A DNA stretch of 64,000 nucleotides from Castanea sativa. Lineage: Eukaryota; Streptophyta; Magnoliopsida; Fagales; Fagaceae. Of the stretch, positions 34,925-47,110 are shown piece after piece; the stretch's first letter is position 1; each line of letters opens with the position of its first letter. Below the pieces are notes generated by a model. That model saw only the letters and a program-made list of their open reading frames with translations, ran no database searches and had not been told where the DNA came from. The translations under genes were made by a program, and so were the position numbers. Location: positions 2,294,001 to 2,358,000 of the forward strand of contig NC_134022.1 of NCBI RefSeq assembly GCF_040712315.1, read 5' to 3'.

Positions 34925-36570
34925 TGAGAGACCGGACTTAGCTCTCAAAAAGAGATAGGCATTGGTACCTCTCTTTTCGGGATTATGTAGAGTCGCCACT
35001 TATTTTATAAGAAAAATAAGAAAAATATACTAAAAAGATACAAAATATCTTAATAATTCATATTCTCATTGATTTGAATACATACATCTTGATAAAAAGA
35101 ACTGTACATAGTTTTATTTTCTAGTTACAATCTAGTAAAAAAATACAAGGTTTTGTTTTCTAGTTACAATCTATCAGAAGAAAATAAGGCACTATCTCTA
35201 TGAACCTAAGATTCTAATATTCGGGAGCTAGGTTACAGAATGGGAAGGTGTTAGGCACCATTCTGCCAAAACAAAGTCTGGTCTTCTAGACTCTAAATGA
35301 TCATTTAAATACCCTTATAATGACATGCAACATGTTGTATTTATATTCTTACACCTGTGGTTAGATATTATACAAAAATCTTTGTAGCTCTTCTGTATGA
35401 TGAAATTAAATTTGATTTTTTTTAATTGTAAAAAAAATGATTTTTAAAGAAGCATTTCAGATTTGATTTTTAATTAATAAAGAGAATGATTTTTGAAGAA
35501 AAATTCCAGATCTGAATTTTTTTTAATTAACAAAGAGAATGAATTTTAAAGAGAATTTTCAAATCTGACTTTTTTAATTAAAAAACAAAATGAACTTCAA
35601 AGAGAAATTTCAAATATGATTTTTTAATTAAACAACAGAATGAATTTTAAAGAGAGTTTTTAAATCTGATTTTTTAATTAAAAAACAGAATGAATTTCAA
35701 AGAGAATTTTCAAATCTGATTTTTTTAATTAAAAAACATAATGAATTTTAAAGAGAATTTTCAGATCTAATTTTTTAATTAACAAAGAGAATGAATTTTA
35801 AAGAGAATTTTCAAATCTGATTTTTTAATTAAAAAACAGAATGAACTTCAAAGAGATATATTTTCAAATCTGATTTTTTAATTAAACAACAAAATGAATT
35901 TTAAAGAGAATTTTCAAATTTTATTTTTAAATTAAAAAAAAAAACAGAATGAATTTTAAAGAGAAATTTCAAGTCTGATTTTTTTAATTAAAAAAACAGA
36001 ATGAATTTTGAAGTAAAATTCTCAGATCTGATTTTTTTTCAATTTAAAAACAGAAGAGATTTTAAATAAAAATTTTAGATCTGATTTTTTTTAATTAGAA
36101 AACAAAATGGATTTTTAGAAGAATTTTAAAATCTGATTTTTTTAATTAAAATATAGAATGAACTTCAAAGAGAAATTACAAATCTGATTTTTTTTAATTA
36201 AAAAAATAATGAATTTTGAAATAAAATTTCAGATCTGATTTTTTGGTAGAAAATAGAATGGATTTATATATAAAAATTTCAGATCTAATTTTTTTTTTAA
36301 TTAGAAAGCAAAATGATTTTAAGAAGAATTTTCAAACCTGATTTTTTAATTAAAAAACAGAATGATCTTCAAAGAGAAATTGCAACTCTAATTTTTTAAT
36401 TAAAAAACATAATGAATTTTGAAATAAAATTTTATATCTGATTTTTATTTAGAAAACAAAACGGATTTTGAAATAAAAATTTCAGATCTTATTTTTTTTT
36501 AATTCAAAAATAGAATAGATTTTTAAAAAGCATTTTCAAATCTTATTTTTTTAATTAAAAAAGAACAACA
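34925..36570. repeat. LTR-derived repeat X, copy 1, with ~50-bp tandem array
   Basis: The head (34925-35290) contains TAGAGTCGCCACTTATTTT and GGTTACAGAATGGGAAGGTG, TTAGGCACC, then GTCTTCTAGACTCT. From about 35400 to 36570 a ~50-bp unit (GAATTTTAAAGAGAATTTTC, then AAATCTGATTTTTTAATTAA, then AAAACAGAAT) repeats about 22 times with length drift. The same head recurs at 37380-37740, so this is one dispersed family. It is probably part of a long LTR, but no clean ends were found. Confidence 0.7.
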
Positions 36571-36775
36571 AATCTAAGATCATATCATATACATCCTACA
36601 CCTATATGATTAAACATATGAACATACATGAACAAACAATCATCACATTTTTTTATGAAATGAAGGTTCAAAACAAGAAAATTATATTTAGAGATTAAAA
36701 ATCACATGGAAAATATAATTAGATACATATGCTAATGAAAGAATAAACATGTTAATAAGAGAGTAGAAATGATAC

Positions 36776-37355
36776 TGTTGGAAGTGGAACAGTCTCTACT
36801 CATGCCTTAAGCCCAAAAAGCCACTAGACCATGGGAAAGTAGTTGAACTTGGCCTTTGTGCTGAAGGAAAGGTTCAAAGGGTGGTAAACCATGAAAAAAC
36901 TGAAAGCTGGATCATCCTAAGTGTTGAGGACAAAATTGAGTACCACGGTAAACTCATTCCCATAGAATCAGGGAAAGCACTAGCTTATCCGAGACATGGA
37001 GCACGGATAATCAATGTATGACCCCCAGAAGACACTGGTAACCACGGGAGACTTCTAGAATATGCAAGAAAGAAGAAGATTTTTACCTCCACATTAATGA
37101 GGGGGTTCTTACCTAACCTCTACCGCATTAATTGTATATAAGACAACCTGAGCAATACACGTAACCCTTGGGCAGTTAGAATTTCACGATAAGAAGGAAA
37201 GGAAACTAATAAAGTAAGGGAAAAACATCCCTGAGACTCTAGATGGGAACGGAACAGTTGTACTGATAAGAACAAGGACTGAAGCTATAAAAGGGGGAAG
37301 AGGGAAAAAGGTTGGGCGATCCAAAAAAGGGTGTGAGAGAGACCGCCAAAGTGCC
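36776..37355 (+). repeat. LTR-like fragment between the two X copies
   Basis: Starts TGTTGGAAGTGGAACAG. Much less AT-rich than its surroundings. A promoter-like CTATAAAAGGGGGAAGAGG lies near 37284. It resembles the U3-R part of an LTR inserted into or next to repeat X. The right end and a target duplication could not be found. Confidence 0.45.
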
Positions 37356-39636
37356 TCTCAAAAAAAGAGATTATTAGGAGTGCTTTTAAGGGAACCTCTC
37401 TTTTTGGGTAAGTAGTGTGGAGTCGCCTCTTATTTTTTTATACAAAGAAAAAAAAAACTAAATACAAAATACATAACTGAATTGTTCTGTTCCCATTGAT
37501 TAAATAAAAAAGGAATACATGTTTGATAAATTGAAAATTACATGACTTTGGATCCTAGTTACAAACTATCAAATAATTACATGGTTTTTTGTCCTAGTTA
37601 CAGTTACCCAAAATAAAAACAAAGATAAAGCCTAGGTCTACCTATCCAAAGACACTAAATTCCGAGGCTAGGTTACAGAATGGGAAGGTGTTAGGCACTC
37701 ATTTCGCCCAAACAGAGTCTAGTCTTCTAGACTCTTGTGACTGATGTACCATTTTTATGCATGACATGAATGATATGTTGCACACATGAACAAAATTAAA
37801 TCACATAAGTTTATTTATGAATATGCCCTCTTCTTTGTTAAAAATTTAGATCTGTTTTTTATGTGTATAAAATGAATTAGGTTTAGAAAAAAATCATATC
37901 CGTTTTTTATGTGTATAAAAAATATCTTTTGGAGAGAAAAATTCAGATCTGTGTTGATTAAATGAAACAAAATAGTTTAAGAACTTAAAAAAAAATGTGT
38001 AAAAAAAAGTTAGATCTGTTTTGTGATAATCAAAACAAATCAGGTTTGAATATTGAAAAAAAATCAGATTTGTTTTTATATGTAAAAAATAAGAAAAAGA
38101 TTTTTGTGAGAAAATGACTTTATTCGTGAAATAAATCCATGCTACATGCACTAAACAAAACAAACAAAAACTATTCATGATCCTTTTTTATTTCAAAATC
38201 TGCTATGTTAAAAGAAATCAAATCTACATTTAAAGAAAACATAGATCACTTTTTTAAATAAAAAAAATTCAGATCTACATCTAATGAAGATGCAAATCAG
38301 TTTTTGAATTTAGAAAAAATCATATTTGCATCTAATGAAGGTGCAAATCAGTTTTTGTTTTGAGAAAAATTCAGATCTGCATCTAATGAAGATGCAAATC
38401 AGTTTTTGATTTGAGGAAAATTCAGATCTGCATCTAATGAAGATGCAAATCCGTTTTTGTTTTGAGAAAAAGAAGTGATAACATGCATATTTTTAAAACT
38501 AAGAAAGAGATCATAACAATAATAAAAAGAATCAAGAACATGTTTCAACCAAATAAATCAACAACTCATGATATAAATATTTGAAACAACTAAACTGAAA
38601 GAAATATATAAACATACATCATCACAACAAGAGAAACATAAGAAAAAAAAGGGTTAATAAAAAACAACCTCTTGCACGAAGCACTCTTCTTCTTGAGGGG
38701 ATATTTTAGGGGTTCAAAGAAATTTATGCAATTATCTTTGAAATCTAAAAACCCTAGTTTTAAGAGAGAGAAAATCAGAGAGGGGAGTCAGAAATATGAG
38801 AATTTTGAGTGCATAAAAACGTGTCTCTCTCCCTAGAAAAAAAAAATGTGTGTTAAATTTTGAGATCCAGTCCCTATTTATAGAGACTGGGATGCTTAAA
38901 AAATAAGCAAAGACGATTAAAATGCGAATCGGGACGCGTCTTTCTGCGAAAAAGTCGAAAATGATGTGTTTTATCATCACCCAAATAGCGTCGGACCAAA
39001 GCCCTTATAGGTTCCATTCGGCACTCCAAAAGTGCCGAATGGCACTCTTGGATTCCAATCACGCTTTTGAGTTTGGGTGCCTTTTAGACTCCTTTTTTTA
39101 GGTTTTCTTGAGCCGGGCTTGCACTTGGACGCGTTGTTAATTCGTATTCTAATATTTTAACTCTTTTCTGGATAATTCAAGTCTCTTCAACAATAATTAT
39201 CTTGTAAATAAATACTCTAAAATAAATTTTGATAAAGTCTAAATTATCCACAATTTTATCGAATTCAATTATCTCCTTTAATCCCATGCAAGCAAGCCTA
39301 TCTTTGACACTAACTATCAACCAATCACAAAATTATTTAATTAATTTTAATTGTTTAACCAATTAGAATTAATTCAAACTAATCATGCGTGGTTGACTTT
39401 ACCTAGACACAATGCATGCTGACCGTGTAAACTTGATCATGCGATATATTTCGATCCAACAGTCCGATTTGGAAACCGAGCATACCGTCGAGACCATTAG
39501 AACCTCAAGATCATTTTTATGATATGCAATGAACAAATTGATGCATGTAATGCAATCATGAATTTTGGGGATACAATTGGTCACTCTAGTCATCTTCCTT
39601 GATTAAATCATGGATGCAAAATCGAGTGTTTACAAA
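37356..39636. repeat. LTR-derived repeat X, copy 2
   Basis: Has the same head as the copy at 34925 (TGGAGTCGCC, GGTTACAGAATGGGAAGGTG) but different internal arrays. There is a ~51-bp unit TTCAGATCTGCATCTAATGA...GATGCAAATCAG, about five copies at 38220-38470. The end at 39625-39636, GAGTGTTTACA, is followed by AATGCCCCTCATT. On the minus strand that reads as a GAGGGGC polypurine tract next to a TGTAAACAC LTR start. This suggests a minus-strand LTR element whose 3' LTR this is. Confidence 0.55.
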
Positions 39637-39844
39637 ATGCCCCTCATTAACAGAGCTTGAAAAGTAAATGCCAATGTAAAACAAAGACACTGATTTTAGC
39701 GACCATGATTTAATTGAGGTTGAATTTTCAAAGATTACCTAGCCCTTGAACCTAAAACTTTGGAACATAGAACTAGTACTTTATCTTTTGAAAAGAAATG
39801 ACAATTATGAACATTAGACCTACTTGATAGCTTGATAGCTGATG

Positions 39845-41925
39845 AAATTTGAAATGAATCTTGATAACTGGGGTGACAGAGAGGCTTTTCTATCTCAATC
39901 TTGAATGTGGATGTTAACCAAGGGGCTTTTCAACTTCGATCTGAAATTGTGGTGACCAAGGGGCTTGTCAACCTCGATCTAAGCTGTGGCAACCAAGGGG
40001 CTTGTCAACCTTGATCTAAGCTGTGGTGACCAAAGGGCTTGTCAACCTCAACCTTGAAGAAGGGTAACCAAGGGGTTTTTCTACCTCGAAACCAAAGTTG
40101 CTTAAATGTCGATCAAAGGGATTTTCTACTTCGATCCGAGTTGCTGAAACGTTGATCAAAGGGCTTTTCTACTTCAATCTAGCTAAAATGGCGATCAAAG
40201 GGCTTTTCAACATCGATCTGGATTGCTGAAATGGCGATTAAAGGGCTTTTCAACTTCAATCTGGACTGTTGAACTGTCAATCAAAGGGCTTTTCAACTTT
40301 GATCTAGACTTAGGGGTGTCCAACCAGACCCGTTACTCGACCCACCCGGCGAATCCGACGTCGGCAGCGGATCTCCGATCCCAAAACCCGAGACTGGCGA
40401 GTTAGTTGACAGGTTAGAGCATGGAAAACTGATTTCAACCGACCCGACCAGAAAACACACCTAAAATAGCTTTCTCCACCAATTGAAGTAGTTCGCAGGT
40501 ATGATTTTGTCCGATCTGTCGAGATTCGACGAGATCTCGTCGAGATCTAGCCTGATCTCTTCAAGATCTCACTTGATCTCTTCAAGATCCACTGAGACCT
40601 CACCGGATCTCTTCAAGATCAGGCCTGATCTCATTGAGATCTGCCGATATCTCTTCAAGTTCGGCCTAATCTCGTTGAGATCAGCCAAGATCTCTTCGAA
40701 ATCCGGTCAAATCCAGCAAAAATAAGCAGATTTCGGCAAAAATCCTGTGCGATTTGCACAATCCAAGCCTAAACGAAAAACTTTGACGTTCGACCACCCG
40801 AACCGTTGCCGTCGGCGACGGGTCCATGTTTAGGAGACCCGAAGTGATCGGGTCAGTTCTAGGTTGGGCACAAACCCGACCCGTGGACAGGCCTATCTAG
40901 ATTGCTGAAATGTCGATCAAAGGGCTTTTCAACTTCCATCTAGACTACTGAAATGTTGATCAAAGGGCTTTTCAACTTCGATCTGGACTGCTAAAATGTC
41001 GATTAAAGATCTATTCAACTTTGATCTGTACTTTGATCTGGACTGTTGGAATGTTGATTAAAGGATACTTCAATCTAGACTGCTGGAATGTCGATCAAAG
41101 GGCTTTTCAACTTCAATCTGGATTGCTGAAATGTCGATCAAAGGGATTTTCAACTTCAATCTGGACTGTTGAAATGTTGATCAAAGGGCTTTTCAACTTC
41201 GATCTGGACTGCTGAAATGTCGATTAAAGGGCTTTTCAACTTCAATCTGGACTGCTAAAATGTTGATCAAAGGGCTTTTCAACTTCAATCTGGACTGCTA
41301 AAATGTCGATTAAAGGGCTTTTCAACTTTAATCTGGACTGCTGAAATGTTGATCAAAGGGTTTTTCAACTTCGATCTGGACTACTGAAATGTCAATCAAA
41401 GGGCATTTCAACTTCAATCTGGACTGCTGAAATGTCGATCAAAGTGCTTTTCAACTTCGATCTGGACTGCTGAAATGTCGATCAAAGGGCTTTTCAACTT
41501 CGATCTGGACTACTAAAATGTTGATTAAAGGGCTTTTCAACTTCAATCTGGACTGCTGAAATACCGATCAAGGGGCTTTTCAACTTTGATGTGGACTTTA
41601 ACTTCGATCTGGACTGCTGAAATGTCGATCAAAGGGCATTTCAATTTTGATATGGACTACTGAAATTTCAATCAACGGGCAATTCAACTTCAATCTGGAC
41701 TGCTGAAATGTCGATCAAAGGGCTTTTCAACTTCCATCTGGACGGCTGAAATGACGATCAAAGGGATTTTCAACTTCCATCTGGACTGCTGAAATGTCGA
41801 TCAAAGGGCTTTTCAACTTCAATCTGGGCTATTGGAATGTCAATCAAAGGGCTTTTCAACTTCAATCTAGACTGCTGAAATGTCGATCAAAGGGCTTTTC
41901 AACTTCAATATGGAATTGTTGCCAT
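39845..41925. repeat. 43-bp tandem repeat array
   Basis: The unit is GATCAAAGGGCTTTTCAACT + TCGATCTGGACTGCTGAAAT + GTC, 43 bp, repeated about 34 times once the hAT-like insertion (40311-40895) is removed. The left-most units are divergent (CCAAGGGGCTTGTCAACC) and the right part is more uniform. Since 43 is not a multiple of three, the open frames that appear here are spurious. It sits next to a polypurine-like tract, as expected of a retrotransposon 3' UTR array. Confidence 0.92.
40311..40895. mobile_element. hAT-like non-autonomous element inside the 43-bp array
   Basis: The ends are TAGGGGTGTCC and, inverted, TAGGCCTGTCC, with ACCCG-rich subterminal sequence on both sides. The 8-bp flanks are TCTAGACT and TCTAGATT (one mismatch). 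The interior has a run of GATCTC-containing degenerate repeats (40500-40720). It interrupts one array unit cleanly, so it arrived after the array formed. Confidence 0.75.
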
Positions 41926-41989
41926 GCTGGTAGCTCCTCTAGTTCTTTCACGGAGACTTATCCTCATTTTCTGGCATAGCAATATGAAG

Positions 41990-42462
41990 TGATGAATCTT
42001 GATGGAACATATAGTTCAATGCCTTTGGATAGGCCAAAGCACACACCAAACGTCCCTTGTGAATCGAGACGCATCCTTCTGCAAAAAGGTCGAAAAAGAT
42101 GTGTCTCATCGTCACCCAAAGGAAGTTGGGCCAAAGCCCAAAAGAGTGCCATTCAACACTTTGAAAGTGTCGATCGACACTCCAAAAGTGGTGAATGGCA
42201 CTCTTGAGTGCTGATCGCACTTTCATGTTTGGGTGCCTTTTGGACTCCCTTTTTAGGGTTTTCCTGCATCGAGCCATGCACTTAGACATGTTTCCAATCC
42301 AGATTCCAATTTTTTGAACTCTTTCTTAGATAATTCCGAAGCAACAATTATCTTGTAGATAAATACCCTAAAATAAATCTTGATAAAGTTCAGATTATCC
42401 ATAATTTTATTTTTATCCAATTATCTCTTTTTTTCCTCATGCAAGCAATCCTATTTTAAAGA
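41990..42462. repeat. Second fragment of the X-family LTR
   Basis: 42060-42462 aligns with 38930-39310: GAATCG(A/G)GACGC, AAAGTCGAAAA.GATGTGT, GTTTGGGTGCCTTTT, AACAATTATCTTGTA and TTATCCA.AATTTTAT. It lies between the 43-bp array and the gag fragment, so the host element has been rearranged. Confidence 0.7.
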
Positions 42463-42765
42463 CTTCTTACATGGTGTTTCTTCTGCAGATTCCTCCACTC
42501 GTGGCGACACCAACACTACCCTATTAGCTGGGTGAGGTGGTTCTCTCGGGGTTGCCAAAATAACATTTATCGTTCCCAAGGATGACCGAGATGCACCATC
42601 TCTTTGCAGTCCCGCGGCAGGCCGATCTCCTTGACTATCTGGCTGTTGCAAAAATTGTTTCAGCCTTCTTGCTTTAATCAACTGGTCCAAAAAGGCCCTT
42701 AAAGTTCTACAGTCCTCAGTTGTGTGACCTCGGTCTTGGTAGTACTGGCAATATAGATTCTAATA
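42463..42765 (-). pseudogene. Ty3/gypsy gag fragment
   Basis: The minus-strand frame reads YCQYYQDRGHTTEDCRTLRA (a CCHC-like knuckle) then LDQLIKARRLKQFLQQ and LGTINVILATP. This is the C-terminal gag of a Tat-like gypsy element, distinct from but related to the gag at 14248-15713. It is cut off on both sides by the LTR fragment and block A'. Confidence 0.8.
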
Positions 42766-43320
42766 ACAATATAATTTTTCAATGATCCCCTTTCATTTTC
42801 AGCATAATTTTGTGTCAAAAATGCACTATAATTATCTTTTTTTCTTTTCTTTTTTAAGGAAGTTAAATTACTTTCTTATGTGGCTAAAATTAAATGAACA
42901 TAGCCTAATTGAGAATCCAAATCAGGAATAAAACGCAACCAACAAAATACAACTATTCTAAGTATGAAATTCTGACTATTACCCATTAACCAAGCAGAGG
43001 TGTTCAGCCATTATAAAAGGAGAAGACATGAACAAGGAGAGAAATAAACAGAAAAATTAGAAGGCATCAATATCTTGACTCTCCACAAAGACATCCATTT
43101 CCATGATTCCATCACTTTTTCTATCAACGAACTATCAAAACCATTCTCATGCAATCATTGACATTCTTTGTTCAAACCCTATTCTCCCCCTTCCTAACTC
43201 ATCCCCATTTTTTTTTTTTTTTGGATAAGATCCTTCATTGTATTTTGATTCTCAACTTTGAGATTACTAACTTTGTTCATAAACCTCATTCTATTTTTAT
43301 GAATGACAGTATGACACTCC

Positions 43321-43323
<3 letters not shown>

Positions 43324-43381
<58 letters not shown>

Positions 43382-43388
43382 CACACAC
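43324..43388. repeat. (TA)n(CA)n compound microsatellite
   Basis: 24 TA units followed by about 8 AC units. Confidence 0.95.
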
Positions 43389-44331
43389 ATGTATATAAAT
43401 CTCTTATAACCATTTGTGTCCGTTACAAACATATTTCAAATTAAATTCCCACCTACAAAAACCTCAAAATAGTGCTTGCTAGTAAGATTAATTAGAGGGT
43501 AAGAAAAAGAAATAAAATAAAATATAAACTTGAAGGGAAGGGTTAAGTGTAATTTTTAAAAATGGGATAGGGTTTCTGATATTATCCCAAAAATCTCAAG
43601 AAGTTAATGTAATTTACTCAAATTTATCTCTCCTTTCTTATTGTTGAAAACTATTTCTTGTTTTTAAACATAAAACTTTCACGTTGCTGAATATATAAAA
43701 CAAAATTTCCGTCCCTTTGAATATGGAATATTTGCATAGCTGAATATTGCATTTTAGTCATGCTAAACAAGTTTTTTCCTGCTTTGATGAATACATTATT
43801 ATATTTCTTACCTTAATACATTATATTAGCTTTGCTAAAAATATTAGACAGTTGCTAAATATACTAATCTTTTATTGTTGAATGTGTTTATCTCACCTTG
43901 CTGAAAGCATACCAATGTACTTTCACAAATCTTGTTATACTTTGTTTGGGAGCATTTCCAATTTATACAGATGTCATTTACACTTAATCTGGAGGAACAA
44001 TCCCAGAGGAGACTACAGATTTTAGAAAATGGGAAAAGAAATTGTGTTGAAATCCATTGACATGGAGAAAGAAAAGTCTTCGTGCATCCATGCAAAATGA
44101 GCAGTGTAAGTAGCCAAATGCACCATGACGACTAACAAAAAGCTCAGTTGGTCTAGTGGACACAGATGATGCAGCACGCCAAATTCTTCCAAATCTGCAG
44201 AAAGAATGAACAAATATTATGCAGCAGTCAAGCTTTGCTGATTTTGATCCCTTTGAGCTGCTGCATTACTTCCATAACTCACAATAAATACATGGACGTG
44301 GACTCCACACCTCCATCTATGCACAGGTCTT

Positions 44332-44523
44332 TCAATCAGAGTTGGAATCGTAGAAGTCACTTGGGCACAGGGTCATAACCTCTGATTCAAGCAACTGGAC
44401 CACCCTGTGCAATGTGGGGGTGATCCTCTGGAAAAGAAGAAGCACACTGAATGGCAACTGAGAGCACATCAAGACTTTCTGCCTGCAGCCCCTCACACTG
44501 AAACAACCTCTCTTTGCCTATTC
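44332..44523 (-). pseudogene. Receptor-like kinase C-terminal exon fragment, frameshifted (copy 2)
   Basis: Equivalent to 30534-30725 and of identical length (192 bp). Reads [34 protein letters not shown], then after the same +1 shift [20 protein letters not shown] and a stop. Because both copies share the lesion, the exon was already dead when block A was duplicated. Confidence 0.6.
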
Positions 44524-44561
44524 CTGTGACCAGAAATAGTGGGTTAGCGGAGAAGCTTGAA

Positions 44562-45570
44562 TAGAAGAAATGTGCAATTGCCCAAAATTGTGGCAATAAT
44601 TGCTACAAATGAAATATTTTGAATACAAACATATTTCTCGCGAAAAGTTTCACACGATAGAATTAAACCATGCTTGGTGAAGCCATCGAAAAGCACATAT
44701 TTATTTGGCACAACAAGAGGTTTATTCCAGGATTTATGCGCTCCATACTCTTTCATCAACCCTCACAAATCTAATCAAAGCTAGTTTCCCCCTAAATAAC
44801 AAAGAAGTCTGCCAAAATCCTCTCCATCTAAGCAATGATCAGGTGGCACTAGCTCTTCGAATGTCTCATATTGATATCAAATGACAAAATCATTTCACTC
44901 ATGCAACTCCCTTGATTAGGTATGTTATCTACCAACCAATGCAAAACTACACCAAAAAATGGGGTTGGCAAGAACTGAATAGAATAAACGTTAAACGCAC
45001 CATAAGGTCTCAATGGAACCCCAACCCTTCTTCAAGAATCTGAACTTCTTGTGTACACCTCAAGCTCAGCGGGTTTCAAATAAGAAGAATCTGGAATTTT
45101 GACAACCTTATAAATTTTCAACTTATACTAGTCTCAGCCTCATCAAACATTAAGCTCAAAAAAAAATCCAGTTAATCTTTGGTATAAATTAACAACTACT
45201 CTCGAATTAAATAAATTTGACAATTTATAATAGTCTCAGTCTCATCAAACATTATGTTTAAAATAAAAAATAAAATAAAATAACCAGTTATATTCGGTAT
45301 AAAATTACAAACTACTCTTGAATTAGTAACTTATACTTGTCTCAGCCTGATCAAACATTATTAGGGGGAAACAAATTTAACGTTGGTATAAAATTAACAA
45401 CTAGCGTTGAATTAACAACATTATAGAAGAAATCAACAGCTTACATACACTACTCTCTACACTCTACAAAGACTAAGAGAAGCCATCCACAAGACTATTG
45501 GGAATCAAAATAAAACACTCATTCAGATTAAATTGTCCTCACAAAATTCACTTATTACATATACTACACT
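44562..45570. other. Intergenic DNA with an internal repeat
   Basis: No gene seen. A phrase of the type TCTCAGCCT(C/G)ATCAAACATTA followed by GGTATAAAATTAACAACTA recurs three times between 45130 and 45400, with about 90-110 bp spacing. Confidence 0.45.
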
Positions 45571-46412
45571 CAGGGCCAGCCCTAGGCTTAGGCCAATTAG
45601 GCCATTGCCTAGGTCCCCTTACTAGAGAATGCCCCAAATTTGGGGGCAAATTTTTTTTATTTATTTTTTATATATAAATATTTTTGGAAGATATTAAAAC
45701 ATTTTAGTTTACATTTTTTTTCACTATTAAGAAATCTCAAAGAATTAAGTAATGCTAGAGATAGAGATAAGACAAATTTAAATAAATAGATCTTACAAAT
45801 AAACATGTTACTAATTACAAGTAATTCAAATATGAAAATATTTAAAATACTATAAATTTTACTACATAATTTTTATTTATTTCATTATTTTATACAAGAT
45901 AAAAATTCTACTCTAGTCTAATCTATGTATATGTGTATGAAACTTTTTTCTAAAGACTTAAATCTCAGTCATTGATCCTCACACCTCACAAGAACTTATA
46001 CTTATGGAGTGATCACTGCACCAAAGGTACATGGTGGTCTTCATAACTTTTATAATTTGATGTGACAATGAATATGATAGGTAGATTTCAACAAACTATT
46101 GAATGCATTTTTGAATGAATATTTGTGATTGGAGATATATCTTTGTAATTCTCATGTTGTAAATTTTATAATATTTCTAATATTTTTGTAAGTCTCATGT
46201 CATTGATCACATTCATTACAACACCAGTTTGTAGTAAAATTTGTTATAACTTTATCATTTTTAAAAAAAAATCATATTAAAAATTAAAAAGACTGGATTT
46301 TTAAAAAATTATTATATATATAAAATGTTAGTTAAATATTATTTAAGTGATAACATAATGGCCTCATTTGAAGATTTTGCCTTAAGCCTCCGAAACGCTT
46401 GGGCCGGCCCTG
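45571..46412. mobile_element. hAT-type non-autonomous element
   Basis: Ends CAGGGCCAGCCC and (inverted) CAGGGCCGGCCC, flanked by the exact 8-bp duplication ACTACACT (45563-45570, 46413-46420). The inside is AT-rich with no transposase. Part of it (45979-46033) matches 1638-1683 in reverse complement. Confidence 0.92.
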
Positions 46413-46420
46413 ACTACACT

Positions 46421-47070
46421 ACTGCTTAAAGCCTTAAACTTCATACTCAGCCACCAAAAAATAACAAGTGGTACAAAATTGGTGGAATTGAGCTAGTTAA
46501 AATCTAAGTGAAACAAGTAAGGAGATCAAAACGCACTGTTGGGGTTCCGATTCGATCTAAGATGCAAACACAGAGAAAGAGAGAGGAATGCAAATTGAAC
46601 TGTAAAAAACAGGGGGGAGCTAGATAACAACAGAACAAAACCGCCCCCTCTCTCTCTAGTAGTAGAAGTGTTTTGAGTATTATTGAGCGAAAATATGAAG
46701 GAAAAGAAAGAAAATCTGTAAACAAAATTTAGCCGAACAAACCATATATATATATAGGATTTTATTAACTTATTATAAGATCACAAAGATACACATAGCA
46801 GTGATTTATTTGAGTAGATACACTCCTAAGCATTGATTATTTATGAGAAGAGCCTTGCAACCTTATAAAAAGCAAAACTACGAGTCGGCATGATACAGTT
46901 TCGACACAGTTACATTAGATTTTTCATCTAAGCTATAGCCCTCCACTGAGAAGAAGATCTAGAGGGTCTTACTATAGTGATCTCTTGCTGATCCAATTTA
47001 GATTTCAGTTCTGATTCTTCTGAAACACTTCTTGGCTAAGTTGGAAGGCAAAATTAAAATTTAAAATTTT
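46421..47070. other. Intergenic DNA
   Basis: No gene supported. A polypyrimidine-rich patch on the minus strand near 46550-46700 resembles a 5' UTR, but I see no recognisable product. The right end leads into a Helitron-like terminus, so part of this may be Helitron body. Confidence 0.35.
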
Positions 47071-47110
47071 TGTTCAACTAATCCGTGCATTGCACAGGTT
47101 AGCGACTAGT
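47071..47110 (+). mobile_element. Helitron-like 3' terminus
   Basis: ATCCGTGCATTGCACAGG forms a short hairpin (GTGCA/TGCAC), followed by TTAGCGA and then CTAG with T after it. This is the layout of plant Helitron 3' ends (hairpin, a few bases, CTRR, T). The 5' TC end was not located, so the extent is unknown. Confidence 0.6.

Larger units (their letters stand above)
42776..44561. repeat. Duplicated block A', copy 2
   Basis: Collinear with 28325-30761 without the solo LTR. It contains the shortened TA/AC microsatellite and the kinase-tail fragment. Similarity starts at ACAATATAATTTTTC and ends at AGTGGGTTAGC. Confidence 0.88.

Noticed and set aside
40501..40725. Ser/Arg/Ile-rich 74-codon frame inside the hAT-like insertion
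   Set aside because: Produced by degenerate GATCTC-type repeats; no conserved domain.
41021..41215. Open frame MLIKGLFNFDLDC-type in the 43-bp array
   Set aside because: The unit length is not a multiple of three, so the frame arises from repeat phasing by chance; no start context or promoter.
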